From: Hetaerina americana
Lineage: Eukaryota > Arthropoda > Insecta > Odonata > Calopterygidae
Reading direction: 5' to 3'
DNA length: 64,000 nucleotides
NCBI GenBank assembly: GCA_022747635.1
Contig: JAKTNV010000119.1
Span: forward strand, 744,001-808,000
In this document: positions 1 to 11,749 of the stretch, piece by piece
Numbering within the stretch: the first letter of the stretch is position 1
Layout of the letters: each line of letters opens with the position of its first letter
Translations under genes and position numbers: made by a program
The notes under the pieces: generated by a model
Database searches by the model: none
Told to the model about the DNA's origin: nothing
The model's input: only the letters and a program-made list of their open reading frames with translations

Positions 1-210
1 GCAAGCGAGACTTAGACTTGTAGCAAGGTTCAGAGCACACGAGTTTGGGTTAACCGCCCCACACTATTCGGGTAGGTCAGACCTCAAAGATAAGATAAGG
101 GAGAGAGACTCCACCATAGATGCATATACAAGGACGGATGTCCTTTCCTCCGACCATCAGGAATCATTATAGTAAATAATTGACGTCATTGTAAAAGTAT
201 AAAAAAATCG
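1..210 (+). mobile_element. LINE 3'-terminal fragment (copy 1)
   Basis: The first 200 bases align by eye with the segments at 40800-41040 and 32760-32980. They share the 'ccccacact' block, 'gataaaata(a)ggggga gatagactcca' and 'tcctttcc..aatcaggaatcat'. In the better-preserved copy at 11.9-12.3 kb the equivalent segment reads as the extreme C-terminus of a non-LTR reverse transcriptase (SRLKDSFFPRTIRDSN-type ending). This copy is truncated by the window edge on its 5' side and carries stops, so it is dead. Confidence 0.6.
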
Positions 211-445
211 AATTACAGGAAACAAGAAGATTAAACGCTGCATAGAGGCGTTTGTAGAGGCAAGCGCTTGCTTTTTATAGTTTTTGGTGCATTTAATTTC
301 ATGCTGGTAAGTTCAATGAGTTTTGTTTGAGCGTATATCCGTTTTGTCACTTTTTCTGTAAGCTGTAAATATTCGTGTATCGTTTGGATTTTAACCGTAG
401 GTTAGACTATTCAATTGTTCCCGGCTTAACTTTGTGGAAGTTCAC

Positions 446-531
446 GTTCATTAAATGAAGGATACAATGTATCTTTCTACTGTTCCAAAGGAACAGTGGA
501 AAGATGTATTGTGTTCTTCATTTAATGTACG
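446..531. repeat. Hairpin with ~41-bp arms
   Basis: Bases 446-486 and 490-531 are near-perfect reverse complements (a handful of mismatches), separated by a 3-base loop of A. The arms begin and end with attaaatgaag / cttcatttaat. It could be a tiny foldback MITE or a precursor-like RNA hairpin. No coding content. Confidence 0.75.
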
Positions 532-539
532 TTAGCCTG

Positions 540-1345
540 TTAATTTTACTGTACATCATTCGGTTTACCCCTTGATGTCTTTATGAGAATTTTTTCTTTA
601 CTTTTAAACTCGTTTTCAATTTGAAAGAATACTTATTTGTGTCCTTAGGACCACTCGTATCTCTGTGTTCCACCAATTTGGTTTCTTATTAAGGTGTGAT
701 ATAGACTGTGATATTATCTGTGTGGTTTAAACCTCTCTATCCCGTCATGTATAATATTTAATTCCAATTTACTCCAACTATGATTTGTGTCAGCAATGTG
801 GGTTTATAACCTAAATGACTGCAGTTGGTCAATATATGTCTTTCTAAGCCCTTTAAAGTTCTTGTAGTTGAATAGATATATTTTACGCTTTTCTTAAACT
901 TTCGCGAACTTGCGTTTTATTTTCAAGCGGAATATTGGGTAATTGGCCCAAGCTTCCCCCTTCATCTAATAATGCATGAATTTATGGGGAATGTACGTTA
1001 GATCTTCGACGCCCACCTGTCTGTTGACATTGGAGTTGATCATATGAAAAGAACCTGCGCGAAGAGAATTAGTTGATCCTAGCTCTTCGGTCAAATTTAA
1101 ACGAAAAGTTATAGCCCAAATATTTTGCAGAACTTGGTATAGGAAATGATTAGAGGGTCCAAGGCATCTTACGTAAGTGCCGCTTTCGGGATTCCAATGA
1201 AAGAGGGTGAATTAGTAGTTAATTTCCGGCTAGAGAATAAGATATTCTTCATCGCCTTTCCCCTGCCAACAGTGAAAAATGTTGGTAAAGTGGGGCATTT
1301 GGTTACTACTTAGAACATGAAGTTCTCTTATCATCAGACGTCATT
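540..1345. other. AT-rich sequence, nothing recognised
   Basis: No plausible ORF, splice-bounded exon, or recognisable repeat was seen here. Probably intergenic or intronic. Confidence 0.5.
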
Positions 1346-1364
1346 AAATTAGAAATAAACAAAC

Positions 1365-1492
1365 CGGTTTCCCAGGTCACCGAAGTTTGGCTGAACCTGA
1401 GGATGCTCAGAATCGTCAATGGGACTCGAACCAGGGCCCCTTAGTAATCTTTGAACTCGAAAGCCCAGAACTCTACCCATTGAAATAACGCG
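1365..1492 (-). mobile_element. tRNA-derived SINE (head region)
   Basis: On the minus strand there is a polymerase III A-box-like stretch (caatgggtagagttctggg) and, about 45 bases later, a B-box-like ggttcgagtccca. The spacing is tRNA-like with extra bases in the anticodon/variable region. A non-tRNA body follows to about 1365. The tRNA fold is degenerate, so this is a SINE head and not a functional tRNA gene. Confidence 0.6.
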
Positions 1493-1499
1493 CATATTT

Positions 1500-2390
1500 C
1501 TGGGCTCCACTAGTGCTAAAAAGTACACTTTGGCATTTGCACTGGGGGGCAGCTCCCACAACTCGCGACTGCTCGGACGCGTTTTTGTCGAGCATTATTA
1601 TTTAAGTGAATGTTTTAAGTTCAATACTTTTGTAAGGTGATCTAAATGGCCCATTCCCGTAAGGCATGATAATTGAACGCAAAAATTGGTATCATTTCAT
1701 GCAACAGCAAATATTGCTGTTTAACAAAGGCCAGTGGAAATAGTCCCTCCATTGGAACTCCAGGGGGGATTTATATGGCGTTAGGTTATGTTGCATAAAG
1801 GGCATTAATCAGGCAAATTGCGCGGGAGGCATTGCGAGCTGTTTCAGTTGCAGAATGAGTTTGAGTAATATGTTAATAGTGTAATGATTAACCATGCGAT
1901 CTTATGAATGTTTCTATTGAATTGTAGTAAAAATGTGATGACATATACTTAATTCTTGAAAGTTGGGTCCAAACAAAATTTTGTTTCTACGCGAATTGCT
2001 AAATTAGAATTTCAATGAGAAATGAATGTAAAAATAACGTGGCAGCGGAAATTAGCTTCTTTTGCTCAAGCGCATTAGTGAGCAGGTATTCGAAAGTAAT
2101 TTTGCACTCCATTAGTTTTGCTTTGGAGTTTATGAACATTTAAACTTCCCTAGACAGGCATCAAGTGGTCTGATGTGGAAATAATTTAATTTTTGACGGA
2201 TTGCATAATTTTGGTTTGAAATAATATTTTTTTAATAAATGTTAACAATTCCAAAAATTTTATCAATATCCAATTTTTTCGGGCAATAAAATCCGATACG
2301 AAGAGTTTGATTTTATCTCCTTCGCTCCCAAACCTCCGCTGATTGTTACCTCTGCTCCATCACTACTCTGCCCCAACACTAAAATGCCTC
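1500..2390. other. AT-rich sequence, nothing recognised
   Basis: Only short spurious ORFs and homopolymer-rich stretches are visible. Confidence 0.5.
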
Positions 2391-2397
2391 GCTTCTA

Positions 2398-2690
2398 AGC
2401 AGCAGCTTTCACTTCTCGGGGATCGACGCCACCCTCGATGGTCATCGCCAGCTCCGCCCAAATCTCCCTGGTTTCAGCCCGCCCCGCTTCCGGCGCTGGC
2501 TCCAGTAGTTGTGTCGACCGCTGGTCGAAACCCGATCTACAGTGAGCCCATTGAGGGTCCGACCGCCGACAACAATCCTATCTACTCCCAAGTGTACCCG
2601 ATGCACTCTCCGCATTTTAAATTAAAACTGAGGAGTCAAGCAAGTGCCCCTCTGTTCTCTCTTCCGCTCCGGATAACCCCAACCGGATAA
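2398..2690 (+). CDS. Possible terminal exon with two NPIY motifs
   Basis: A GC-richer open frame in AT-rich surroundings. It runs QQLSLLGDRRH..., then a Pro/Ala-rich stretch, then RNPIYSEP and NNPIYSQVYP, and stops at TAA (about 2686-2690). The open frame extends 5' to an ATG at 2343, but a possible splice acceptor (cgcttctaag before CAGCAG) lies at about 2397. The two NPxY motifs resemble PTB-domain/endocytic docking sites found in receptor cytoplasmic tails. No family is recognised. It could be a real C-terminal exon or chance. Confidence 0.28.
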
Positions 2691-2699
2691 CAGAACTAT

Positions 2700-3734
2700 T
2701 GCTAAAAACATTTCTCCTCGCCAAACAGTTTCTTTCTAAGATTTTTTCTTTTTATTCTCTCTTCATATAATTTAATGAGTTCAGAAATGGTCCACTAATC
2801 AATTTACCTATATTGAATGTTCGATAGTGAATGTTCTCCACACACAGTAGGAGAAGCATTTTTTCTGTCGTGTGCGGAATATGACGGCAATCCGTCAGTG
2901 GTTGTACATTTGTGAAAGAATACTCCAACAAATAATTGTACCTCAAAAATGTAGCCTCTTAATACGAAATTCGTGATTAAGTGTACATGCATGCAAGCAT
3001 CGCTTGAAAACGCAGCTTCATCCACTTTTTCATTATTTCAATGAAGCTTTGGCTTATAAATCATGGAAGTTACTTTCGTGCGACCTTAAAAAAATCAAAA
3101 ATTTGCAGCACCTGGGAAATATTTCCATTAAAGTAATCTTTTATTTTATAAATAAAAACGTAAACATTTTCTATTCCATCCCGATATTTCGAAGGTTGTA
3201 GCGAGGTCCAGAAGTGGATTCGAGAAATTTTCCGTGCTATTGGCAAGTAGAAATTTTTCATCTATAAGTATCAATAACTCATTTTGACATTGTAAGCTTA
3301 TTAACTGAGTCTTATTGTTCGATGTCGACCGTGTTTTGTACTCGGAGCGTGTGCTTCCCTGAAAAATACCTCTGAAGGAGAAAACGAAGTCCGTGCCGCG
3401 CCCATTCGCAGGCTACACCGTGTGGCAATCGTGCTGGGCAGAAACGCCTGACTGCACGGGGCGCGAGAACCGCCACCTCAGCCGCCCAGTCGCACGTATT
3501 AACAGTGGCGGAACTCGAATGAGGCACGAAAGGACTCGCTGTTTCTCGAGGGACGCTCAATCTTCGCCAAGAAATCCCATTCATAGGCAGGCCTGGGATT
3601 GGCGAGTCCCTGTGACCTTGACGAGAAATGCGTCATGGCTTGATGACCCGATACCGACCCGCGAACTGCATCTTCCTGTCTCTCAACCACTCCCTTTTTT
3701 GTCTCTTTCTCTTTCAAACATGTACACACACACA

Positions 3735-3735
<1 letters not shown>
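2700..3735. other. No recognised feature
   Basis: AT-rich to about 3330, then a GC-richer stretch (3380-3660) with overlapping open frames on both strands that match nothing I recognise. The reciprocal open frames look compositional. Confidence 0.4.

Positions 3736-3737
<2 letters not shown>

Positions 3738-3811
<74 letters not shown>
3738..3811. repeat. (TA)n microsatellite
   Basis: About 37 uninterrupted TA dinucleotides, preceded by a short CA run. It directly abuts the large palindrome to its right. Confidence 0.97.
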
Positions 3812-3813
<2 letters not shown>

Positions 3814-4080
3814 ATACTCATTTATATAGAAACAGATATAAGGGAAAGGGATAGGAACACACATAAAGGACGAACACAGGAGAGGTGGGGAAGGCGGAAT
3901 CAAGCAGATCAAGAATGTAAAATTATTTCCTAGACCGGGATATGAACTGGGAATCCCGGTCTAGGAAATATTTTTACATTCGTGATCTGCTTGATTCCGC
4001 CTTCCCCACCTCTCCTGTGTTCGTCCTTTATGTGTGTTCCTATCCCTTTTCCTTATATCTGTTTCTATATAAATGAGTAT
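3814..4080. repeat. 267-bp near-perfect palindrome (foldback)
   Basis: The arms run 3814 to about 3942 and about 3952 to 4080, centred near 3947, with only a few mismatches over about 128 bp. Both ends read atactcatttatatag in opposite orientation and the inner stem is tttcctagaccgggat. High arm identity implies a recent origin. Sequence just outside the right arm (4085-4115) resembles, inverted, the sequence flanking another (TA)n tract at 17405-17450. It may be two head-to-head copies of one TA-associated repeat. Confidence 0.93.
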
Positions 4081-4329
4081 TTGTTCGCCGTTTGGCGGGA
4101 TTTCGTGTTTGAATGCATATATATGCATATAATATTTAGAGAGATATAATATTTATAGAAATAGATCCGCCCCGCTTCATCTTTTGAACCAATATCCCTT
4201 CCAAGTAATCGTGCTGTTGAAATTTTCATGCATCTACTTCTCCACAAAGTTTCCAATAAAACCTTAAAAAATCTCTAAAACCTAAAAATAACCTCCCCAC
4301 CAACGATCTTCATCCCCTAAAATCCCTAC

Positions 4330-4870
4330 AGTCCAATCCCAACATCGCAGTCACCATTACCGACAAAGGTTCCTCGGTAAAAATTTTAAATACCAATGAT
4401 TAAATTTCCGAAGCCGTCGGTCACCTCAATCATTCATCTACCTATACCACTCTCAGCCACGACCCAACACCCACTTTCCAAACAGAAATTCGGTCTTTCC
4501 TCCTCCACTTGGAACAAAAAAAGGCTTCACCTGCCAGGACACCCCTACTTTCACCCCCAAACCCCAGAACACCCCAGTTTTATCTCCTCCCAAATATACA
4601 CAAACTTAACAACCCCTGTCATCCTATAGTTTCCCATTTCAACTATCCCACCGAAAGAATCTCCGCATTTCTTGACCACTACCCAAAATCTTTTGCGCTC
4701 TCCTTGCCCTCATTCATGAGAGACATACTACTTCCTCGACCGTTCAAATTCCGTCTCAATTCCTCAACCTACAACCTACTTATGACCACCAACGACGTTA
4801 CTTCGCTCTCTACCTCTATTCCCCATTCAGAAAGCTTCCAACAAAACGACTCTGGAAAGGACATATAAAC
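4330..4870 (+). mobile_element. Penelope-like element RT fragment (C)
   Basis: Frame-shifted translation gives landmarks of the PLE reverse transcriptase in order: a 'TDKGSSV' block, 'PPNPRTPQFYLLPNIHK', 'NPCHPIVSHFNYPTERISAFLDHY', 'LPSFMRDILL' and 'MTTNDVTSLSTSIPH' (the D of 'TTNDVTSL' is the first catalytic aspartate). At least two frameshifts and several stops are needed. The downstream catalytic box and GIY-YIG domain are absent. This is a dead 5'/fingers fragment. Confidence 0.85.
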
Positions 4871-5160
4871 ATGTGCCATTGATTTTGATTTCCAGTTTAG
4901 AACATTTGACACGCAAACGCCAACGAGAGTCTCAAGTAAGACTTTTATTGGTTTCCGATTAGGAATATAAATAGTTCATTCAGGGCAATACACTATCCTT
5001 TACAAGCAGCGCCCATTATTCAGTATATGTTATACGGGCGAAACCCAGATTTTGCAGTGGTTTAGCCGACTGGTAAAAATGTCGATAGGTAATTACTCAC
5101 CACTTCCCAATAATCAAGGTTCAATTCAAAAGCCAATACACTTGGGTCAAATGGCAGAGG
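4871..5160. other. Spacer, nothing recognised
   Basis: Between the PLE fragment and the Jockey-like LINE. No coding or repeat signal was recognised. Confidence 0.4.
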
Positions 5161-5164
5161 ATTT

Positions 5165-6830
5165 TGTCTATGGCGTAAGGGTGGACCAAGCAATTCCTGG
5201 AAAACCATGAAGATCCCCTGGCAATTTTGAACTTCCTCTCAAAATACTTGACCAGATTAAGAAGAGGAATAGAATTGGTTGGTGGTGTAGAAGACTCGGC
5301 CCAGCATATCTCAAACGATTAGTTGCCAAGTTAATAAAGCCAATTATAGAAATAATCAATAGAGCGGAGAAATGGAGCGACAGTTTACGAAATCTCAGCC
5401 TGAAGGATGGTTCAGTTGGGAAGCTATCAAAGATCCTAAGACTGGGGGAAAACTGGATCCTCCAGTAATATCGGAAGAAGGGTAGATTGACTTGACGCTA
5501 AACCCGGAACATCTCGATGAGCATTACGAAAACATCTTCAAAACCATCCCGACAAAGTGAGTGGAACTCTCTCGTCAACAGACAAGAGAACACAAAAAAT
5601 TCACCTAAGATGAATTCACAAACGTTTCAAAGAAGGTTGCCTATAGAAAAAAAACTGGACACGACAAAATACCAAACATACCTTCGGAGATTACATACAT
5701 GTATTCCACCCGGAGAATCCCCCCTCGAATTTGCGAGACCAGCAAATCTTGGCCATTTCCCCTGGAAACATGCCCACATTGTTCGCATTCCTAAAAGTGG
5801 AGGCAGCAGACTCAGAGCAGAAAAATGTTAACCAATAGTCCTACTTTCGGATCTAGAGAAACTTAGAAGAGGCTGGTTTTCTTCACAATTGGAGAGGCAT
5901 ATTTATACGCGCGCTATTGTACTCCCGGATCGATTTGGATTTTTCACCGAGTACTCCACGACCCAACGGTGTCAACGTGTTGCTGACTTGATATCAGACG
6001 TGTTGAAGAAAAACAAGACAAGAAGGAATAATTCCGGACATTTCGAAAGTGTTTAACATTGTATGGCATCACGATGTTGCACAAAATTGGGAAATAAATG
6101 ACCGTCATGGTCACTTAAATGGACCAAATCATGCCTGGGAGATCGAACGCTTAAGATGAGATGACACAGGAAATATTTCTTGTGTCCATCTCATCTTTAA
6201 AGCATTCGAATCTGCAGGAATCTCTTAAGAATCAGTCCTCGGCCCCTTCGTCGCGATCTTTTCCAGGTTTCTTAGCATAAAAAAGCCAAAGAATACCTCC
6301 AGAGGGCCCTTGCGGAAATCATAAAATTGCATCCCAAATTACAAATAACCACTAACACATCCAAAACGTAGGCAATATTGAGAAAATATTGCAAAAATGT
6401 TTGCTTGCCGGTGGAATCTACGAAAATTATAATTAATGATGCTGCTCTGAAATGGAAAAGCATGGTGACATGCTTGGGTTTCATATTGAACCAGAATTTT
6501 TTCGTTCACGCAACAGGGTTGAAATGTAACCCCGAAGGTCGCCGGGACTAGACTACGCACATTACTCACAAATGTGCCCAAAAAGGGAAAAATTCTCATG
6601 CATCGCCTCGATAGCCAGGTACACAACCCAAAGAATGGATAGGACTAACAAGCTAAACACAGTGGAAAAAATTGAGGGCATGGGAAAAAGGACGCAAAGT
6701 ATATGCTCACACTAAGAGAGGAGGTACTCGGATATATGGCATAATGGACATTAAACCCATCACGTAGGACGCACGGAAGTGGGTGGTTATATATTACCAG
6801 TAATATGCCAAGAGCTCACTCAAAATAATA
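5165..6830 (+). mobile_element. Jockey-like non-LTR retrotransposon relic
   Basis: Broken reading frames show, in order: the endonuclease-RT linker (RNRIGWWCRRLGPAYLKRL..., then AEKWSDSLRNLSLKDGSVGKLSK), the KLDTTKYQTYLR segment (Jockey-type 'pG.DkI'), and 'PDRFGFFTEYSTTQRCQRVADLISDVLK' at about 5920-6010 (equivalent to the 'QFGFR..hST..Q' box). A decayed 'SKVFNIVWHHD' segment, 'ESVLGPFVAIF' and 'WKSMVTCLGFILNQ' follow near 6420-6500. Multiple stops and frameshifts; no complete RT. The order and sequence favour the Jockey clade. Confidence 0.78.
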
Positions 6831-6839
6831 CCTGACTTA

Positions 6840-7185
6840 GAAATACCTCAGATGTGCACAGGATTGATAAAAATGCCGTAGAAATATCACGGACGATTTA
6901 AAAAGTCCCACTTCTACAAAAAATAGGTCATCTGCGTTAGATAATAGTATGAGTGCGTACAAAAGGAGGGTAGCTATATGTTAAATGGTAAGTTATATGA
7001 CAAAAGCTATAATTCAAAATATATTATTTTTTCCCTTATCCTCGCTTTTCCAGCACTTTCCCCTCTTTCACCGTCACCAATATTCTATTGCTCTTTGCGT
7101 CATCGCTGCTCCCAATTGACCTGCTTACTTCTCTCTTCCCATATCTTTATGGCTTGTACAGTGTTTGTGTTTTTTTTTTAATTAT
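6840..7185. other. No recognised feature
   Basis: Pyrimidine-rich AT sequence with only short open frames. Confidence 0.4.
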
Positions 7186-7290
7186 TCTACGAGGGTGGTA
7201 TTCAAATTTGCCGACCTAACAAAGGTACAAGTTTTTATTTTAATTTTCTTAGTCTGAAACCTTTCAAACCACGCATGTATATTCCCTCAG
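7186..7290 (+). mobile_element. Possible solo MITE/mariner terminus
   Basis: Starts 'gagggtggtattcaaatttgccgacctaacaaag', which closely matches the inverted-repeat end of the small MITE at 63752-63863. Only this end is recognised. It may be an eroded copy of the same family. Confidence 0.4.
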
Positions 7291-7832
7291 CTGATTTCAC
7301 ACGCAGGTAATAATTAATGTATCATAGAATTCATAAGCGCGTAAGATTCTCAATGGAAAATGCACATACTGTAGTGAGGAAAATCATTTCTTATTAAATA
7401 TGCAAGGCTCCTGAAAAATGTGGGTCGGGACGCAGTTCCCCGCTAATGAGCCACCATGAGCAATGCACACTGATGGAACTCCAAAACACCCGCGGATGAT
7501 GTTCGTGGGTGACCTTCAGAGTCACTTTCAGCGGATGCCTGCTTACACGATTCACCTCATTGCAATTCAAACAGACAAGATTTTTCCTCAAAATAAAGCA
7601 AAGAGCGTATGGGTCGAAAGTATTACGGTGACGCTGCAACAGTAGGAAGTAAGATAATTGAAGAGGAATGCGAAGGAACGGGAAAGATATAAACTTCATC
7701 GGGAGTGTGATTCATGAGGTAAGCTCTCATTAAGGAGCTATGGATAAATTTCTTTTTTCATTTCACAGGAGCAATATGATAATGCAAGCACACTCGAGAA
7801 AGGCATTGCTCATCAAGACCTTTTGACAGCGC

Positions 7833-8727
7833 ACAGGGTCCGTACAATAAGTATCGTGACTGGTTCGCTGTAGCCTCAACGGAGCGGTGGATGGGAGTCC
7901 GACCGATCGGCTCGGTAGAGAGGTCCCCCACCACTCAGGCGCACTTTAGTTCAGTCACCTCCGGGCGTGCGTTGAGACAGGAGGTGGATTTTTGTGACGA
8001 GTGATTGTTTGTGGTGTCGTCGCGCCAGCATGGAGCAACGCTACGCTGTGGGGTTTTGCGGTTAACTCGGGAAATCCGCGTCGGAGTCCCTTGAACTCTG
8101 TAAACGGGCTTATGGGGATGTGATGCCTTAAGCCCCACCAGAGTTTTTGAGTGGACAAAATGTTTCAGGAAGGCCGGGAGGTCGTCTAAGACGAGCACCG
8201 CGTCGGACGCCCGACGATCGCTCGAACCGATGCTCAGGTGGCCAAAGTGAAAAACGCTTTCGACTCTGACAGGTGTTTAACTATCGCCTTTATAAGTGAT
8301 GAGACCGGCCTTTCAGTCGGAACCGTCCACACCATTGTAACAGAGAATCTTGCGATGAGGAAAGTGTGCGCGAAGCTGTCACCGAAAGTCGGAAGCGAGG
8401 AACAAAAACTGTCGCGGGTGGAAATTTCGCAAGAAAGTTTGGACTGCGTCCAGGAAGACGAAGATTTTCTCGACAAAGTTATTGCCTCAAAGGATATCGA
8501 TTCGACTCCATTGAGGCGGTTCAAGCGGCGACGACAAAGGCCGTCGTCGCTTGACCAGTATTCCGGAAACCGACTTCCAGTGGGTTTTTGACGAGTGGTA
8601 GACGCGCCGAACTAAATGTATCGATGCAGGAGGAATGTATTTTGAAGTTTATTAAGTAATTGTAATGATAACTGCATTATATTTTGAGTTTTGGGATCAG
8701 TCCCGATACCTATTGTACGGACCCTGT
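7833..8727 (+). mobile_element. Internally deleted mariner (family A, copy 1)
   Basis: Terminal inverted repeats: 'acagggtccgtacaataagt' at the left and its near reverse complement at 8696-8727. Between them the remains of a mariner transposase read from about 8032: MEQRYAV..., a stop, KSASESLELCKRAYGD, then the open frame 8238-8480 with the helix-turn-helix block (TIAFISDETGLSVGTVHTIVTENLAMRKVCAKLSPK). It jumps at about 8480 straight to the C-terminus (KGYRFDSIEAVQAATTKA-type, ending near 8655). The catalytic centre, with the acidic triad, is missing. Length is about 895 bp against roughly 1.3 kb for a full mariner. Confidence 0.9.
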
Positions 8728-8729
8728 AT

Positions 8730-11700
8730 CATAGTCAACCGGTAGCTTTCTTACGTGCCAAATTGTTTACATTTTTCATTAGATACACAACGTTCTCGTG
8801 GATAAACTTTCTTCAGTTATACTTTTCGGTATGTTATATCCTTTTGGTTCAATGTGTTTCAGTTTCTCTTTTAAATAGCCAATGGTTTTTCAGTTGTCCT
8901 TTTTCAAATATTCATTAGCAGTAATGAAATTCAAATATGATTTCATCGTTTGAGAGAGGGGAGCACAATGGTGCAAATGAAACAATTACCAGATACCAAA
9001 CCTGGGAAAGGGTTCAGTTGAATATAAGTACACGCATTCGAGAATAGATGAGAATCGCAATTGTAGGCATTCACATTTATATTACGATACATTAAGAAGT
9101 TTGCTGTGATAACAATTACTTTATATAAGGAAGAATCCGATACGACGTCAATAATTTGGAATTGGAGCTTAGAACCTAACTGCGAGGTATCATTAAAAGA
9201 AATATGGGGACATTAAATAAAATACGATATTTCTGAGTTTTGGGGCAGCGTATGTACAATTCATTGATGAGGAATGAAAAACACTGGAGGACCATGAGAC
9301 CTCGCGAGGAGCAGTCGAAATCTTCTGCTTTTATACCAGATGATCCTGCAACGCATTCTAATATCTGTTGCGTGAGTCAGGATGTTTGGAATGACGCTCC
9401 TCCAAAACCAAAATCTATCAGGGGAAGTAGCTTGGTGAACTTTCTCAACAATCGGAGGCTATTCGAGGGACGAATATTTCACCACAAGTCCTTCCCCAGT
9501 CTGTCGCATTGCGCAGGCCTTGTACAATGTCATTCAACCTCACCCATAGAAATCTGCGTTATCGCCTATAGTTTGAAATATTTCGTCCGCTAAATGTCCG
9601 AATTTTCAACCACATAAATGTAAAATGTTGAATGCTGCCTTTGAACTAATTTCCTAATTATTCAGTACTCGCTAATGTTTTCAATCGAACTTGGAATCGT
9701 ATGTGGTTCATTCACCATTTTTTTTGTCCAGAAGGTTGTGAAACATTTTACACCAAGCCACAAGTGCAGAACAGCAAATAAAGTACCGTGACGACGCCTG
9801 CGATAAGTCTCTAAATGTCTAATGCCGAAACTACTTAGTTGGACAGGGAGTCATTTGCTCAAAAACCAATGGAGTAATTCTATACCGTACCCCCCAGTCT
9901 AACATCGGTAGTTAACTGACTAGGAACTCAGATGCCGGTACCCTCTTTTTAACACTAAGAGTGCAGGAATTATCCGCAGTGATTTTAACTTTCCATTGAT
10001 TAATTAGTTTACCTAGAGTATTCATATAGGTTTCAGAAACCATGATTTATATGATACGTTAACTAGATTTTTCTGGAACCACTCACTGCACATATTTAAC
10101 AACAAAACAAAAAGAGAAAATATAATTTATAGATATTTTAGCTATTAGCCACACATTGATTACACATATCTACACGGAAGTTAATGATAAGGAGGGCACA
10201 TTTTTCATTCCAAAAAGTAGAGGATGCTTGCGACGATATCAAAGAAATGAACATTTACGGAACTACTTCTAGTGAATAGAATAGTTTATAGCGGGCCAAT
10301 TACTATCTAGGGCACTGAAGAGTTGACTGAGCTCTAGATAGGAAATAGTTTATCTCTAACTGTTCGCTAACTGCAAAACTAGCCATCTCTAGGATGTCAT
10401 GTGAGAGAGGCGTTAGACGATCAAATAAATTCTAGAGATAAGTATTAGAAGCCTGAATAAAAATTAAGTGCTATATTCAAGACCTCAAATCGTCGCACCT
10501 CAAGCCTGTTGTTTTCCTCCTAACGTTGGTAGTCTTGTATTCCAGTTCGGGTAAAGTAGGGAGAAGCAAGAGAGAATTTTACAAACAACCGGAAAATCTT
10601 TAAAAAAAACCATATATGTATCAGGAAGCATGCAAAAATAGTTCTGAGAAGCGTGTTGCCCCAAAAATTGACAGCGTCCGCGATGATATTTGCTGGGAAA
10701 CACTACCTGAAAATATTATACGCCAAATAATTTCTCATGGTTATTCCTATGCAAGATACGAATTGTAGAACCAGGGAATGGAAAGCAATAGTAAAGGAAT
10801 ACAGTTGCAATGAGGATTCGTTCCATCCTGCCCTAGCACCCACCTCTCGTTCCATCCGGATTCCCCTTTTTTAACCGGAGAGAGGTGCATGCAAGATGTG
10901 AAACTCGTTGGAAGGCACCCTTTGAAAATCCATGCAAACCCAGAAATATGGCCTCCTGACCCCAGAATTTTTATAAATAATTGCCTTATCCCATATTATA
11001 AAAATTAGTTCCAATATTGAAAAAGTATTGTCAATTTTTCATAAATATATGTTAGGAATTCTTAGAAAAATTACAGGGGGATTCACCTTTACCTGACATA
11101 AGCCATCAGAAAGCGCTTCAAGACACCATCAGGAAACGCTGATTCACCCTTTATTATTACTCTCTGTACTACAATAAAGCCTCAGTAATCAGCCGAAATT
11201 CCCGGTCACATCGAAACATTTAAATGCTTTTAAATATTTTAGTTATTTTCACCTGGAAATAACTAAAGTCATTGATGTCGATCACAAGATTAAGAATACC
11301 GTTAAGATAGGAAAGTAACACAGGAAAGAATTATACAAGAGGAAACGTCCGCATTACAATTTAAACATAACAAAATTTTGAGAATTCCGAGTTGAACTGA
11401 AAAAGGAAACATTTGGGCAGAGAATGCATGACGGCTTTGAAATAGCATTCAAGTTTTTTCTAGGAATAGTACTCATGGAAAAAAATTATTGCTCGTATAT
11501 ATATATATATATGTCATTGACGAGAATGTTAGATTATAATTGCACTTTCCTGTGAAATGTGTAACCCATTTTTTGTTTATGCACAGAAATCGCTTTTCCG
11601 AATAGTGTTCACTATCATTGAATATACAAACATGAAGGGGTTTTCACGATTCCCGAAGATTCCACGGCTTACCGTAATGTTAAACAGAGCTCACAAAAAT

Positions 11701-11740
11701 CAATTTAGACTCACTGACTTGACATGACCACTCTTTCGCT
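8730..11740. other. 3 kb AT-rich, no recognised gene
   Basis: The only open frame of note is 9240-9593 (+, 117 codons), which matches no family I know and has no clear splice or start context. A short (TA)n run lies at 11496-11512. The rest looks like decayed intergenic or intronic sequence. Confidence 0.45.
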
Positions 11741-11749
11741 GGGTATCAA

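Noticed and set aside
3393..3933. Frames with long YIYIYI runs
   Set aside because: Translation of the (TA)n microsatellite; no protein.
8238..8591. Intact mariner transposase
   Set aside because: The frame passes from the HTH region into a frameshifted C-terminus and has no catalytic core.
9240..9593. 117-codon plus-strand frame as a gene
   Set aside because: No domain, no splice or start context, and no compositional contrast that would support coding; left as unsupported.
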